Notes: generated by a model not told the origin, from the sequence alone. Numbered from the stretch's first letter, positions 1 to 8,512 are shown. The stretch is DNA of 62,634 nucleotides from Collinsella aerofaciens (GCF_015561195.1 NZ_JADMSU010000010.1:1-62634), one strand, 5' to 3'. Numbers and translations are program-made.

Positions 1-77
1 GATTCGACAAGGGGCGACCATTGTGCAATCGCAAGAAGATGACGGGGCGGAATGTCAATCCTGGTCTAACAGAGCCT
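1..77 (-). mobile_element. End of an IS1595-like element running off the left edge
   Basis: The reverse complement of this stretch starts GGCTCTGTTAGACCA, continues with GATTGACATTC, then GCCCC, CATCTT and TCGCCCC. The same blocks in the same order and spacing form the left end of the IS element that starts at 60109. This is therefore one terminus of a related copy whose body lies outside the window. No transposase sequence of this copy is visible. Confidence 0.75.
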
Positions 78-103
78 TAAATAATCATTTGGCTGCCCGC
101 CGG

Positions 104-226
104 CTAAGTGAGTAGACTTTTTTGGAAATGCCGAGCACCCAACATATTTGCCTCAATAAAACCGCTGGTCACGGACTTGTGCTTTGTCGGTGTGGTCCGG
201 GATTCGGTAAAAGTCTACTCACTTAG
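104..226. repeat. Long-arm inverted repeat (MITE-like hairpin)
   Basis: Two 18-base arms, CTAAGTGAGTAGACTTTT and its exact reverse complement, enclose about 87 bases with no open reading frame. The element begins 27 bases from the IS end. A second element of the same design but different sequence lies at 24108-24258. It could be a non-autonomous mobile element or a transcribed hairpin; nothing here decides between them. Confidence 0.6.
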
Positions 227-296
227 TTTTGCGTGTCCGCAACGAGACTCCAGCCGGGGTGATTCCACCGCAAATTAGCTTCTCCCATCGCCGCAA

Positions 297-1871
297 TTAG
301 GCGCCGTACGGATTCCGGTCCCTCTCTATGCGTTGGCGGATGCGGGCGTACTCGATAATCAACAGTACCAGCAGTAGGGCCATGATGGCTAGGTAGCTCA
401 CGATGGCGCCCATCAGGCCGAGCAGATTGATCAGAATCACCGGGAGCACCACGCTCATGGCAAAGCAGATCAGGTAGATCTTGGTGACGTCTCCAGCGTG
501 GCGCAGCACCGTGATGATGGCGTAGATAAAGTCGATGGCCGCGGTGACGCCGCCGGCGACGACCATCAGCAGCGCCAGCGTACGGTAGCGTTCAAAGCTG
601 AGACCGTACATAAAGCTCATGAGGGGAATACCGGGACCTGCCATAAATGCGGCGCACACGCCGGTGATGACCACGATCAGCGCCATAACGGCAACAATAA
701 TCAGGTCAAAGCGACGACGCTTGCGAGGATTAGCCCAAATGCTCGACAAGCGCAGGAGCTGCGGTTTATAGACAAATCCAATGCTCAACAGAATAGCCTG
801 AGCTGGAAAAAACAGGGCATTAAAGTACAACTGGTATTTGTAGGCCAGTGTTCCTTCCATCACAAACTTGGGCATGCTCTCGATAAGATTGAACAGGAAT
901 AGCGCGCCAAAGAGTGGGGCGCACTGGACAAACAGGTGGCCGACCTCGCGCAGGCTCACGCGGCGCGATTTTTCGGTCTCGAGCAGGGCAAGCGGCGCGG
1001 TGACCAGCACGAGCGAGGCGATCGCGGTGACGCCCATGGCCATGGCCGCGATGGGCATGCTGCGCGTGAGGAGCAGCGCCACGCTGAAGACCGCGATGAC
1101 GCCGACGGAGCGTAGCGTTTGGCTCATGCCAGCCAAGTAGAGCTTGTCGGCCTGCTGCAGGCGGCCTTCGTACACGTCGGCGACGCCGTCTATCACCTTA
1201 TACAGGTAGACGCCCAGGCCGATCGTCGCCATCTGCGCGTCATAGCCGCGGGCGCTGCTGTACATGAGGCCGCAGCCTAGGGCGAGCGCTCCGCAAAGCC
1301 AGCGGTTGAGCTGGTAGGAGGCAAAGGACGTCGTTTCGTCGATGTCCGAGACCTGAAAATTGCGCACGCCATAGTTGCACGCGATCATGATGAGCGTGCC
1401 GGTGACAAAGGCGATGGAGAATTTGCCTGCTTCTTCTGCTCCCACGAGCTGCGTAGACACGATGGTGAGCAGCGGAAACGCCAAGCCCCACACGGCGGTG
1501 CCGAGGGTGTTCCAAAGATAGTCGCGACTGGTGGCGTGCTCCTCGTATTCCGCTTCCTGCATGGAGAAGCCGCCGCCGTAGACGGCGCCGAGCAGACGGT
1601 TCCACCAAGCGTTGACCATGCGGCGAACGGGGCCGGGCTCCCGATCGCGTTCGCGCCGACGACGTGTGGCTTGGCTGCTATCGGGCCCGCCGGCGTTGCG
1701 CTGGCTCAGCTCCTGGATGCGAGCGAGCTCCTCGGCGGTGTGCGAGGCCGGGAACAGGCCGTTCTCGATGCGACCGCCCTGGCTGGGTGCCCCGCCCGAT
1801 ACGGTGGGGTCGGCGACGCCGTTGCGGCGGGCGATGGCGCGGCGAATGCTATCGAGGGGCGTGATGCTCAA
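297..1871 (-). CDS. Polysaccharide flippase-like multi-pass membrane protein
   Basis: About 524 residues. The first ~110 are hydrophilic and rich in Arg, Gly and Ser. The rest is a chain of roughly a dozen hydrophobic segments, with no soluble domain, as in the MATE/Wzx (MOP) flippases that move lipid-linked sugars across the membrane. The start is TTG, chosen because AAAGGA lies at the right distance upstream and no better ATG precedes the first membrane segment. The long soluble N-terminus is longer than usual for Wzx. No sugar genes lie beside it in the window, so substrate and pathway are unknown. The polysaccharide locus at 49-58 kb is distant. Fold call fairly sure, function inferred. 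Confidence 0.65.
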   Translation of the reverse strand: MSITPLDSIRRAIARRNGVADPTVSGGAPSQGGRIENGLFPASHTAEELARIQELSQRNAGGPDSSQATRRRRERDREPGPVRRMVNAWWNRLLGAVYGGGFSMQEAEYEEHATSRDYLWNTLGTAVWGLAFPLLTIVSTQLVGAEEAGKFSIAFVTGTLIMIACNYGVRNFQVSDIDETTSFASYQLNRWLCGALALGCGLMYSSARGYDAQMATIGLGVYLYKVIDGVADVYEGRLQQADKLYLAGMSQTLRSVGVIAVFSVALLLTRSMPIAAMAMGVTAIASLVLVTAPLALLETEKSRRVSLREVGHLFVQCAPLFGALFLFNLIESMPKFVMEGTLAYKYQLYFNALFFPAQAILLSIGFVYKPQLLRLSSIWANPRKRRRFDLIIVAVMALIVVITGVCAAFMAGPGIPLMSFMYGLSFERYRTLALLMVVAGGVTAAIDFIYAIITVLRHAGDVTKIYLICFAMSVVLPVILINLLGLMGAIVSYLAIMALLLVLLIIEYARIRQRIERDRNPYGA

Positions 1872-2051
1872 AGCGGAGTCCTTTCTATTGCTGCGCTTTA
1901 GTATAGACGCGACGGTGTTCGCTCGTGTTTTTGAACGGATTGTTCAATAATTTCGGCGGGCGGCTGTAATTTGTCGGTAAACGTGCGGTATCCTGTTGAA
2001 GTTTTGTGACACCCCCGATGCCGCCCACGCGGTACCAAGGAGCTTCTACCT

Positions 2052-3623
2052 ATGGACGTCGCCGCATTCTTACTGGCTCTTGTGCCGATTATTTGGCTGG
2101 TCGTGATGCTGCTGTGCTTTAAATGGCCAGCTTGGAAGGCCGCTATCGGATCGTTTGTCCTTTCGTGCTTGCTTGCCTTCGCATGGTGGCACCTGCCGGC
2201 AGCGCAGATCGCGACCGCCTCGCTCGAAGGTTTTTTGATGGCTCTGTGGCCCATCGTCCTGGTGATCATCGCCGCGGTGTTCACGTATAACCTGTGCGTT
2301 CGTACGGGCGCCATGGACGTGATCGGCAGCATGATCACCTCCATCAGCAGCGACCGCCGTCTGCTGGCGCTGCTCGTGGCTTGGTGCTTCGGTGGCTTTA
2401 TGGAGGGCATGGCCGGCTTCGGTACCGCTGTCGCCATTCCCGCCGGCATGCTCGCGGGCCTGGGCTTTGAGGCCGTGCCTGCCGTGCTCATCTGCCTGCT
2501 GGCCAACGGCGTGCCCACGCCCTACGGCTCCATCGGCATCCCCACGGTGTCCGTTGCCGACCTGGTGGGTTTGGATTCCCTTCACCTAGCGACCGTTCAG
2601 CTGGTGCAGCTCGCACCGTTCTTTGTGGTGATGCCGCTATTTATTGTGCTGGTTGCGGGCCGTGTTGCCGATGACCAGGGCAATGCCGCGAGTGTGGGCG
2701 AGCGTCTGCACGGTGTTGCCGGCGTGGCGTTGCTCTCCGGCGTGTCGTTTGTCGGCGCGGCTCTGGTCGTTGCCATGTTTGTGGGCCCCGAGCTGGCCGT
2801 GGTCGTAGGATCCATCGTTTCGCTCGCGCTGACAGCTGCGCTTGCCATGCGTGCCGAGAAGTCGGGGCATCTGGACGCACGCTTTCACATGAATATCGAG
2901 GCGGGGGAGAAGCTCACCGTTAAGTCGGCGCTTTCGGCCTGGTCGTGCTTCATCCTGATCTTTGTGTTGCTGCTGGGCACGTCTAATCTGGTGCCCGCTG
3001 TACATGCTGCGCTCGCGCCGTTTGCGAGCCATGTGCAGGTGTATTGCGGTGAGAATCCCGGTATGCTTACGTTTTCGTGGATCAACACGCCAGGCGTCTG
3101 GATTTTCCTGGCGGCGTTTGTCGGCGGTGCCATTCAGGGTGCTTCGCCACGCATGATGGGCGAGGTGCTGGCCGCGACTGTGAAGCAGATGACGCCGACG
3201 GTGATCACGATGCTTTCGGTACTGGGCTGCGCCAAGGTGATGGGCTATGCCGGCATGATTTCGTCGATCAGTGCGTTTTGCATTGCGGTCGCCGGCGGTC
3301 TCTACCCGATTCTGGCTCCGTGGATCGGCGCAGTCGGTGCGTTCGTGACCGGCTCGGGCACGTCCTCGGGCATGCTGTTTGGTCCCATTCAGAGCCAGGC
3401 CGCCACTGCGCTGGGTGTGAGCGACTACTGGATGGTCGCATTGAACGCCCTGGGCGTCGCCGCTGGTAAGATGATCTCGCCGCAGACCCTCGCCATTGGT
3501 CTTGCCGCCGTGCACGTGCGCGGTAAGGATGCCGAACTCCTGGGCGCGGTGCTGCCCTACGCTGCCGGCATGCTGGTCCTGATGAGCGCCATAGCCATGC
3601 TCGGCCAAAACCTGCCGCTGTAG
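2052..3623 (+). CDS. lctP: L-lactate permease family transporter
   Basis: A 523-residue polytopic membrane protein. Its Gly/Ala-rich transmembrane segments and motifs (GGFMEGMAGFGTAVAIPAG near residue 120, TGSGTSSGMLFGPIQ near 440) are those of the LctP family, which imports lactate or glycolate with protons. AAGGAG stands 10 bases before the ATG. Length is close to the usual 530-550. It reads toward pckA but is separated from it by repeats, including a hairpin that probably ends its transcript. In a fermenting anaerobe it could import or export lactate; direction cannot be read from sequence. Confidence 0.85.
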   Translation: MDVAAFLLALVPIIWLVVMLLCFKWPAWKAAIGSFVLSCLLAFAWWHLPAAQIATASLEGFLMALWPIVLVIIAAVFTYNLCVRTGAMDVIGSMITSISSDRRLLALLVAWCFGGFMEGMAGFGTAVAIPAGMLAGLGFEAVPAVLICLLANGVPTPYGSIGIPTVSVADLVGLDSLHLATVQLVQLAPFFVVMPLFIVLVAGRVADDQGNAASVGERLHGVAGVALLSGVSFVGAALVVAMFVGPELAVVVGSIVSLALTAALAMRAEKSGHLDARFHMNIEAGEKLTVKSALSAWSCFILIFVLLLGTSNLVPAVHAALAPFASHVQVYCGENPGMLTFSWINTPGVWIFLAAFVGGAIQGASPRMMGEVLAATVKQMTPTVITMLSVLGCAKVMGYAGMISSISAFCIAVAGGLYPILAPWIGAVGAFVTGSGTSSGMLFGPIQSQAATALGVSDYWMVALNALGVAAGKMISPQTLAIGLAAVHVRGKDAELLGAVLPYAAGMLVLMSAIAMLGQNLPL

Positions 3624-3625
3624 TC

Positions 3626-3679
3626 GGCACTTAGGGACGTTCCTTATGTGCCGGCACTTTGGGAACGTCCCTAAGTGCC
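3626..3679. repeat. Palindromic intergenic repeat, family C
   Basis: Arms GGCACTTAGGGACGTTCC and its reverse complement form an 18-bp perfect stem, with a nested GTGCCGGCAC in the loop. It follows the lactate permease stop by 2 bases and probably works as a terminator. A shorter relative occurs at 16378-16409. The GGGAC core is shared with families A and B, which suggests REP-type elements of the kind moved by RAYT enzymes. Confidence 0.7.
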
Positions 3680-3723
3680 GGCATCCGGGGGCGCTCCTTG
3701 AATGTTGCCTGTTCAAGAGTGTT

Positions 3724-3764
3724 CCCAATGACTAGGCGTTTAAAAACGTCCCCAATGACTAGGC
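3724..3764. repeat. Direct repeat, family D
   Basis: The 14-base unit CCCAATGACTAGGC occurs twice, 27 bases apart, around CGTTTAAAAACG. A degenerate single copy is found at 24308-24340. Both sit in intergenic DNA beside other repeats. Function unknown. Confidence 0.5.
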
Positions 3765-3811
3765 CGCTTGCCTGCGATTTTTGACCGTTGGGCGGGCTTG
3801 CCGCCCTTGCC

Positions 3812-3827
3812 GCAAAAACGTTTTTGC
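3812..3827. promoter_or_regulatory. Perfect 16-bp palindrome upstream of pckA, candidate operator
   Basis: GCAAAAACGTTTTTGC is an exact palindrome with a central CG, a form common for LacI-family and similar dimeric repressors. It lies 75 bases before the pckA start, near a TACAAC sequence that could be a -10 element. The regulator is not identified. Confidence 0.45.
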
Positions 3828-3901
3828 ATATCGGGTACAACGGGCTTTACGTGAGTAAAGTGCGCGTCGCGTCCACGTGTCGCGTTTTTAAAGGAGGCCC
3901 C

Positions 3902-5572
3902 ATGCCTGGTGTTACCCCTGCAGAAGTTCTGTCCAACTTTGGTATTACGCTCGTTGAAGATCCCGCCGAGAATCAACCCCGTCTGCTGGTCGATCTACCC
4001 GCCGCGGAGCTTGTCGAGCACGCTATTCGTCGCAAAGAGGGCCGTATGGCTTCTAATGGCGCGCTCGTGATCGAGACGGGGGAGCGCACTGGTCGTTCGC
4101 CCAACGATCGTTTTATCGTTGACACCCCCGATGTTCACGACAAGATCGCCTGGGGTGCGGTCAACCGCCCACTGTCCGTCGAGAGCTATGAGGCCATCAA
4201 GGCCGGCATCGTCGACTATCTCAACGAGCGCGACGTGTTCGTCGCCCGCGGCATGGCGGGCGCCGACCGCAACCACACGCGTCGCCTGCTCGTTGCTTGC
4301 GAGCGTGCCAGCCAGGCACTCTTTATTAAGCAGATGCTCGCCCGCCCGCTTGCCCGCGAAATCGCGCGCACCGGCGAACCCGACTTCTGCGTGCTCGCAG
4401 CGCCCGGTTACCAGTGCGACCCCGCCATCAAGGGCCTCAACTCCAGCGCCGCCGTAGTCATCAACTTCCAGGAACGCGTGATTCTGGTCGCCGGCACCGG
4501 CTACTCCGGCGAGATTAAAAAGTCGATCTTTAGCGTCATGAACTACCTACTGCCCGTCGAGGACGACGTGCTGCCCATGCACTGCTCGGCCAGCATGGAC
4601 CCCGTCACGCACGAGACCGCCGTGTTCTTTGGCCTGTCCGGCACCGGCAAGACCACGCTTTCGGCCAATCCCACGCGCCTGCTGATCGGCGACGACGAGC
4701 ACGGTTGGTCCGACATGGGCATCTTCAACATCGAGGGTGGCTGCTACGCAAAATGCGAGGGTCTGGACGCCTTCCACGAGCCCGAGATCTTCAACGCCGT
4801 CCGTTTTGGCGCCATTTGCGAAAACGTGGTGCTCGACGAGAACCGCAAGCCCAACTACGACGACATCTCGATCACGCACAACACGCGCGTGGCCTATCCC
4901 GTGGAGCACATTCCTAACGCGTGGACTAAGGGCATGGGCACCACTCCGAGTGTCGTGCTGTTCCTGACTTGCGACGCTTTTGGCGTGCTGCCGCCCATCT
5001 CACGCCTGACGGCCGATGCCGCCATGTACCACTTTGTGACGGGCTTTACGGCTAAGATTCCCGGCACCGAGGTCGGCGTCACCGAGCCCACGCCCACGTT
5101 CTCTTCGCTGTTCGGCGAGCCGTTTATGCCGCTCGACCCCATGGTTTACGCCAAGATGCTCGGCGAGCGCATTGCAGACGGCCGCACGCGTGTGTACCTG
5201 GTCAACACCGGCTGGATCGGCGGCGGCTACGGCGTGGGTCATCGCATCGAGCTGGCCTACACGCGCTCGCTGGTCGCGCGCGCCCTCGACGGCACCATCG
5301 AGGACAGCGAGTTCGTGCACGACGATATCTTTAACGTCGACATTCCCACGACGTGCCACGGTGTGCCCGACGGCATCCTGGTGCCGCGCCAGTACTGGCA
5401 GAGCACCGCGCGCTACGACGAGGCCGCGCACAACCTGGCGGTGATGTTCGAGGAGAACTTCGAGAAGAAGTACTCGCACCTGCCCGAGTCCGTCAAAGCC
5501 GCCGGCCCGCACGTTCAAGTACACGCCGACGCCCGTCATCGCGGCCGCGGGCTGCTGGGACTTCGCCACTAG
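3902..5572 (+). CDS. pckA: Phosphoenolpyruvate carboxykinase (ATP)
   Basis: The enzyme interconverts oxaloacetate + ATP and PEP + CO2 + ADP. In anaerobes it often runs toward oxaloacetate, fixing CO2 and making ATP. The 556-residue protein has the ATP-type signatures: GLSGTGKTTLSA P-loop near residue 245, the GDDEHGW metal site soon after, and GWIGGGYGVG near 435. The ATG at 3902 has a perfect AAAGGAGG before it; upstream in-frame starts lack one. The C-terminus is odd: after VKAAGP the frame gives HVQVHADARHRGRG, while the next frame gives TFKYTPTPVIAAAAGCWDF with better codon use. A small indel near 5510 may have changed the last ~20 residues. Confidence 0.95.
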   Translation: MPGVTPAEVLSNFGITLVEDPAENQPRLLVDLPAAELVEHAIRRKEGRMASNGALVIETGERTGRSPNDRFIVDTPDVHDKIAWGAVNRPLSVESYEAIKAGIVDYLNERDVFVARGMAGADRNHTRRLLVACERASQALFIKQMLARPLAREIARTGEPDFCVLAAPGYQCDPAIKGLNSSAAVVINFQERVILVAGTGYSGEIKKSIFSVMNYLLPVEDDVLPMHCSASMDPVTHETAVFFGLSGTGKTTLSANPTRLLIGDDEHGWSDMGIFNIEGGCYAKCEGLDAFHEPEIFNAVRFGAICENVVLDENRKPNYDDISITHNTRVAYPVEHIPNAWTKGMGTTPSVVLFLTCDAFGVLPPISRLTADAAMYHFVTGFTAKIPGTEVGVTEPTPTFSSLFGEPFMPLDPMVYAKMLGERIADGRTRVYLVNTGWIGGGYGVGHRIELAYTRSLVARALDGTIEDSEFVHDDIFNVDIPTTCHGVPDGILVPRQYWQSTARYDEAAHNLAVMFEENFEKKYSHLPESVKAAGPHVQVHADARHRGRGLLGLRH

Positions 5573-5591
5573 CTTCGCCGTGAGTCCATAT

Positions 5592-5624
5592 CCACCACAA
5601 AGGGGACAGGCACCTTTGTGGTGG
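5592..5624. repeat. Palindromic repeat, family A copy 1
   Basis: Inverted arms CCACCACAAAGG and CCTTTGTGGTGG flank GGACAGGCA, and a T run follows. It lies just behind pckA and probably ends its transcript. Other copies: 6549-6581 (inverted), 8128-8159 and 8533-8565 (inverted). Confidence 0.8.
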
Positions 5625-5626
5625 TT

Positions 5627-5655
5627 TTGCTCGCGTGGATGACTCGGGTTACAAT
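5627..5655 (+). promoter_or_regulatory. Promoter of the B3/B4-domain gene
   Basis: TTGCTC (-35) and TACAAT (-10) are 17 bases apart. A start of transcription near 5662 would leave a leader of about 138 bases before the gene. Confidence 0.55.
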
Positions 5656-5661
5656 ACGCCT

Positions 5662-5799
5662 GACATATCGTCCCCTTCTCCGGATGGGGACAGCGCAAGC
5701 GTTCTTGTGACGGCACCGTAGGACTTTGAAGGTGGCCGTTGTAAGGGCGCTTTTTGTTTAGGCGCCCTCACTCGGGCGCGCACAATGAAGGGAGAGCGT
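5662..5799 (+). promoter_or_regulatory. Structured 5' leader with three hairpins
   Basis: Three hairpins follow each other: GTCCCC/GGGGAC (5670-5691), ACGGC-ACC paired with GGTGGCCGT (about 5709-5737), and AGGGCGC/GCGCCCT (5744-5768), the last with a T5 in its loop. The ribosome binding site AAGGGAGAG comes after the third. It does not match a T-box or another riboswitch I can recognise. It may be a cis-regulatory RNA. Confidence 0.4.
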
Positions 5800-6519
5800 A
5801 TGAAGAGCTTTATTGCCGAGGATTCATTCTGGGAGCTGTTTCCGCAGGCAGCGGTCGGTGTTGTGGTCGTGGAGGGCATGAAGCCCACGGCTCAGATTCC
5901 TCAAGAGGACGTGGATGCGATTGCGGCGTTGCTCGACCGCGCCAATATCGATGCGGAGCGTCATCTGACCAGCGACACTATCAGCGAGAACGCACCGGTC
6001 AAGGCATGGCGCGAGGCCTATCGTCTGTTCAAGACCAAGAAAGGCGCGCGCTGCTCGATCGAGAACTTGCTCAAACGCGTGCTCAAAGGCAAGCCGGTGG
6101 GCCACATTACGCCCGCGGTGGATATTTACAACACGGTGTCGCTGACCTATGCGCTGCCCGTGGGAGGCGAGGATCTGCATGCGATCGAGGGGGACCTTCG
6201 CCTGAAGGTGACCGACGGTGGCGATGCGTTCTTGCCGCTTGGCGAGGAGGCGGACGATCCGACGCTGCCCGGCGAGCTCGCCTACATCGACGATGCGGGC
6301 GCTGTGTGCCGCTGCTGGAACTGGCGCGACGGCGTTCGAACGGCGCTGTCCGATGATTCGGCCGATGCGTTCCTGGCGATTGAGTGCGTGGAGCCCGAGC
6401 GGATGGGGGATTGCCAGGCTGCGATCGATCGCTTAGCCGAGCTGCTTGAGCGCTATCTGGGAGCGACGGTTGTCATTAAGACGCTTGTGACCCGCGACAA
6501 TCCTTGCGTGGAGCTGTAG
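5800..6519 (+). CDS. B3/B4 tRNA-binding-domain protein (COG3382-like)
   Basis: A 239-residue soluble protein that resembles the stand-alone B3/B4 domain otherwise found in the beta chain of phenylalanyl-tRNA synthetase, where it takes part in tRNA binding and editing. Matching stretches include ENLLKRVLKGKPVGHITPAVDIYNTVSL and the acidic DGGDAFLPLGEEADDP. The later ATG was chosen: AAGGGAGAG lies directly upstream, and the earlier ATG falls in front of that site. The gene stands alone between two family A repeats, behind its own promoter and a structured leader. Stand-alone members have no firmly established role; editing of mischarged tRNA is a plausible guess. Confidence 0.75.
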   Translation: MKSFIAEDSFWELFPQAAVGVVVVEGMKPTAQIPQEDVDAIAALLDRANIDAERHLTSDTISENAPVKAWREAYRLFKTKKGARCSIENLLKRVLKGKPVGHITPAVDIYNTVSLTYALPVGGEDLHAIEGDLRLKVTDGGDAFLPLGEEADDPTLPGELAYIDDAGAVCRCWNWRDGVRTALSDDSADAFLAIECVEPERMGDCQAAIDRLAELLERYLGATVVIKTLVTRDNPCVEL

Positions 6520-6548
6520 CGGCGCCTAGAACCTATTGATGCCCCAAA

Positions 6549-6581
6549 CCACCACAAAGGTGCCTGTCCCCTTTGTGGTGG
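6549..6581. repeat. Palindromic repeat, family A copy 2
   Basis: Same CCACCACAAAGG arms as copy 1 but with the core inverted (TGCCTGTCCC), followed by T5. Likely the terminator of the B3/B4 gene. Confidence 0.8.
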
Positions 6582-6689
6582 TTTTTATGTTGATGGGTTA
6601 ACAAATAGGGTGCGCAGGGCTGGCGGCCGATAAGTACGGTTAAGATGTTTACCCGTTAGCATTATGCAAGCGAAAGGCGGTCGTCTCCC

Positions 6690-7139
6690 ATGCAGCAGAA
6701 CGACGAGACACGTTTCGAGGACTTTGTCGGACTGATCAGCGGGCTCTACAAGGAGATCCAGCGCATTAAGACATCCGAGGGCGCAAGGCTGGGCCTCAAG
6801 GGCTCCGACGTTATGTGCCTGTACTATCTTGAGCGCAGCAAGGACGGCCTGACTGGCGCCGACCTCGCTCGCATGGCAGGCGTGACCCGCGCCGCCGTCT
6901 CGCGCACGCTCGCGCATCTGGAGGAGGGCGGCTACGTCGAGGTCGATGATTCGGGCGATGCCGCCGTTAAGTATCGTGCTCCGGTGCGCCTGACCGCTCT
7001 GGGCGGCGAGAGTATGAGCGAGGCGGACCGCATCATTCGCGAGGTGCTCGATACCACCGGTAAGGCTATGGGTGTGGAGCAGCGCGAGCAGATGTATGCG
7101 TCGCTACGCACGATTCTCAACACCCTGCGCGAGATCTAA
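6690..7139 (+). CDS. MarR family transcriptional regulator
   Basis: A 149-residue winged-helix protein. Helices around residues 45-75 (DVMCLYYLERSKDGLTGADLARMAGVTRAAVSRTLAHLEEGGYV) are the MarR DNA-binding core, and the beta wing follows (DSGDAAVKYRAPVRLTALG). MarR proteins act as dimers on palindromes near their own or neighbouring promoters. GAAAGG precedes the ATG. DegV follows in the same direction after 118 bases, so DegV is the nearest candidate target. No ligand can be inferred. Confidence 0.88.
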   Translation: MQQNDETRFEDFVGLISGLYKEIQRIKTSEGARLGLKGSDVMCLYYLERSKDGLTGADLARMAGVTRAAVSRTLAHLEEGGYVEVDDSGDAAVKYRAPVRLTALGGESMSEADRIIREVLDTTGKAMGVEQREQMYASLRTILNTLREI

Positions 7140-7257
7140 GGCCGCCAAGGCATTTGCTTCCAATTAACAACTGCATAGTCCCGTTTGAGCGCGTATGCCG
7201 TGCCGGGGCTTGCTGTCAAAATTCCCTGCGAGAGGTCCGCGCAAGAAAGGATTCGCT

Positions 7258-8112
7258 ATGTCCATTCGTATTATTACCGATTCCGCGAGCGATATGTCGC
7301 CGGCTGAGCACCCCGCTCTGCGTGTTCTGCCGCTGTCCGTCACCTTTGGCACCGATGTGTACATGGATGGCGTCGACATCGATCACCAGCGCTTTTACGA
7401 GATGCTCGTGGAGCGCGATGAGCTGCCTAAGACCGGCCAGGTCAACCCGTACGCGTTTTCGCAGGCTATTGCCGAGGCGCGTGAGGCCGGCGATGAGGCA
7501 GTGATTATTACCGTGGGCGCTAAGCTTTCGGGCACCAACCAAAGTGCCCGCACCGCACTTGCCGAGGCGCCGGGCGGCGATGTGTATGTGGTGGATAGCA
7601 ATAACGTTACCCTGGGCGAGCGCGTGCTGGTTGAGTACGCGCTGCGTTTGGTGGACGAGGGCCAGGGCGCGGCTCAGATCGCGGCGGCTGTCGAGGCCGT
7701 GCGCGACCGTGTAGTCGTCATCGGCCTGCTCGAGACGCTTGAGTACCTCGTTCGCGGCGGTCGCCTGTCTGCTGCGGCTGGTGCTGTGGGCACGTTGCTC
7801 AATGTGAAGCCCGTTGTGGCAGCGGAGGACGGTCTGATCGTGCAGCTGGGCAAGGCTCGTGGCTCCAAGAACGGCCGGAACCTGCTCAACCAGAAGGTCG
7901 AAAAGGCAGGCGGCATCGACTTTTCCATGCCGCTGGCGCTCGGCTATACGGGTCTTTCGGATGCGGTGCTCAAGAAGTATGTCGAGGACAGCGCGGCACT
8001 GTGGGCTGGCCACACCGAGGGCGAACTGCCCGTTCACACCATCGGCGCCACCATCGGCACCCACGTAGGCCCCGGCGCCGTAGCCGTAGCCTTCTTCCAG
8101 CCCGCTAACTAA
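7258..8112 (+). CDS. DegV family fatty-acid-binding protein
   Basis: 284 residues, the normal length for DegV/FakB proteins, which hold a fatty acid and present it to the kinase FakA. Typical features are the N-terminal IITDSASDMS, GAKLSGTNQSA near residue 95, LEYLVRGGRLS near residue 165 and C-terminal IGTHVGPGAVAVAFF. The ATG was chosen because AAGAAAGGA stands just upstream; an earlier in-frame ATG would add a basic tail without a binding site. No fakA lies nearby. It follows the MarR gene and is closed by a family A repeat. Confidence 0.9.
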   Translation: MSIRIITDSASDMSPAEHPALRVLPLSVTFGTDVYMDGVDIDHQRFYEMLVERDELPKTGQVNPYAFSQAIAEAREAGDEAVIITVGAKLSGTNQSARTALAEAPGGDVYVVDSNNVTLGERVLVEYALRLVDEGQGAAQIAAAVEAVRDRVVVIGLLETLEYLVRGGRLSAAAGAVGTLLNVKPVVAAEDGLIVQLGKARGSKNGRNLLNQKVEKAGGIDFSMPLALGYTGLSDAVLKKYVEDSAALWAGHTEGELPVHTIGATIGTHVGPGAVAVAFFQPAN

Positions 8113-8127
8113 CCGACCTGCCATAAA

Positions 8128-8159
8128 CCACCACAAAGGGGACAGGCCCTTTGTGGTGG
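8128..8159. repeat. Palindromic repeat, family A copy 3
   Basis: CCACCACAAAGG and CCTTTGTGGTGG arms around GGACAGG, one base shorter than copy 1. It begins 15 bases after the DegV stop and probably ends that transcript. Confidence 0.8.
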
Positions 8160-8191
8160 TTTATGCTTTTCCGGGTGGAAGGGAGCGAGCA

Positions 8192-8512
8192 ATGGCGTCT
8201 GAGGGCTTTTTTGAACGGGTGTACGAGGTGGTCGAGCAGATCCCCGAGGGGATGGTCGCCACGTATGGTCAGGTGGCGCTGCTTGCCGGTCGTCCACGAA
8301 GTGCGCGGTACGTGGGGTATGCCCTGCATAGTAATCCGCGCCCCGGCCAGATTCCCTGCCATCGTGTGGTGTTTGCCGACGGGCACATATGCGAGGGCTT
8401 CGCTTTTGGCGGTCCCGATGCTCAACGTGAGCTTTTGCTAGGGGAAGGTGTGGCGTTTAAGGACGACATGCACGTCGACTTGGCCGCCTGTCGCTGGCCT
8501 GCCGGGCTCTAG
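8192..8512 (+). CDS. Single-domain methylguanine methyltransferase-like protein
   Basis: 106 residues equal to just the C-terminal DNA-binding/active-site domain of O6-methylguanine-DNA methyltransferase. A helix-turn-helix region (YGQVALLAGRPRSARYVGYAL) is followed by the catalytic motif PCHRV with Cys56. Alkyltransferase-like proteins of this size usually carry Trp in place of that Cys. Keeping the Cys suggests true methyl transfer, or at least a nucleophile. The N-terminal RNase-H-like domain of Ogt/Ada is absent. GAAGGGAG upstream supports this ATG over an earlier one inside the repeat. It lies between family A repeats and is probably transcribed alone. Confidence 0.85.
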   Translation: MASEGFFERVYEVVEQIPEGMVATYGQVALLAGRPRSARYVGYALHSNPRPGQIPCHRVVFADGHICEGFAFGGPDAQRELLLGEGVAFKDDMHVDLAACRWPAGL

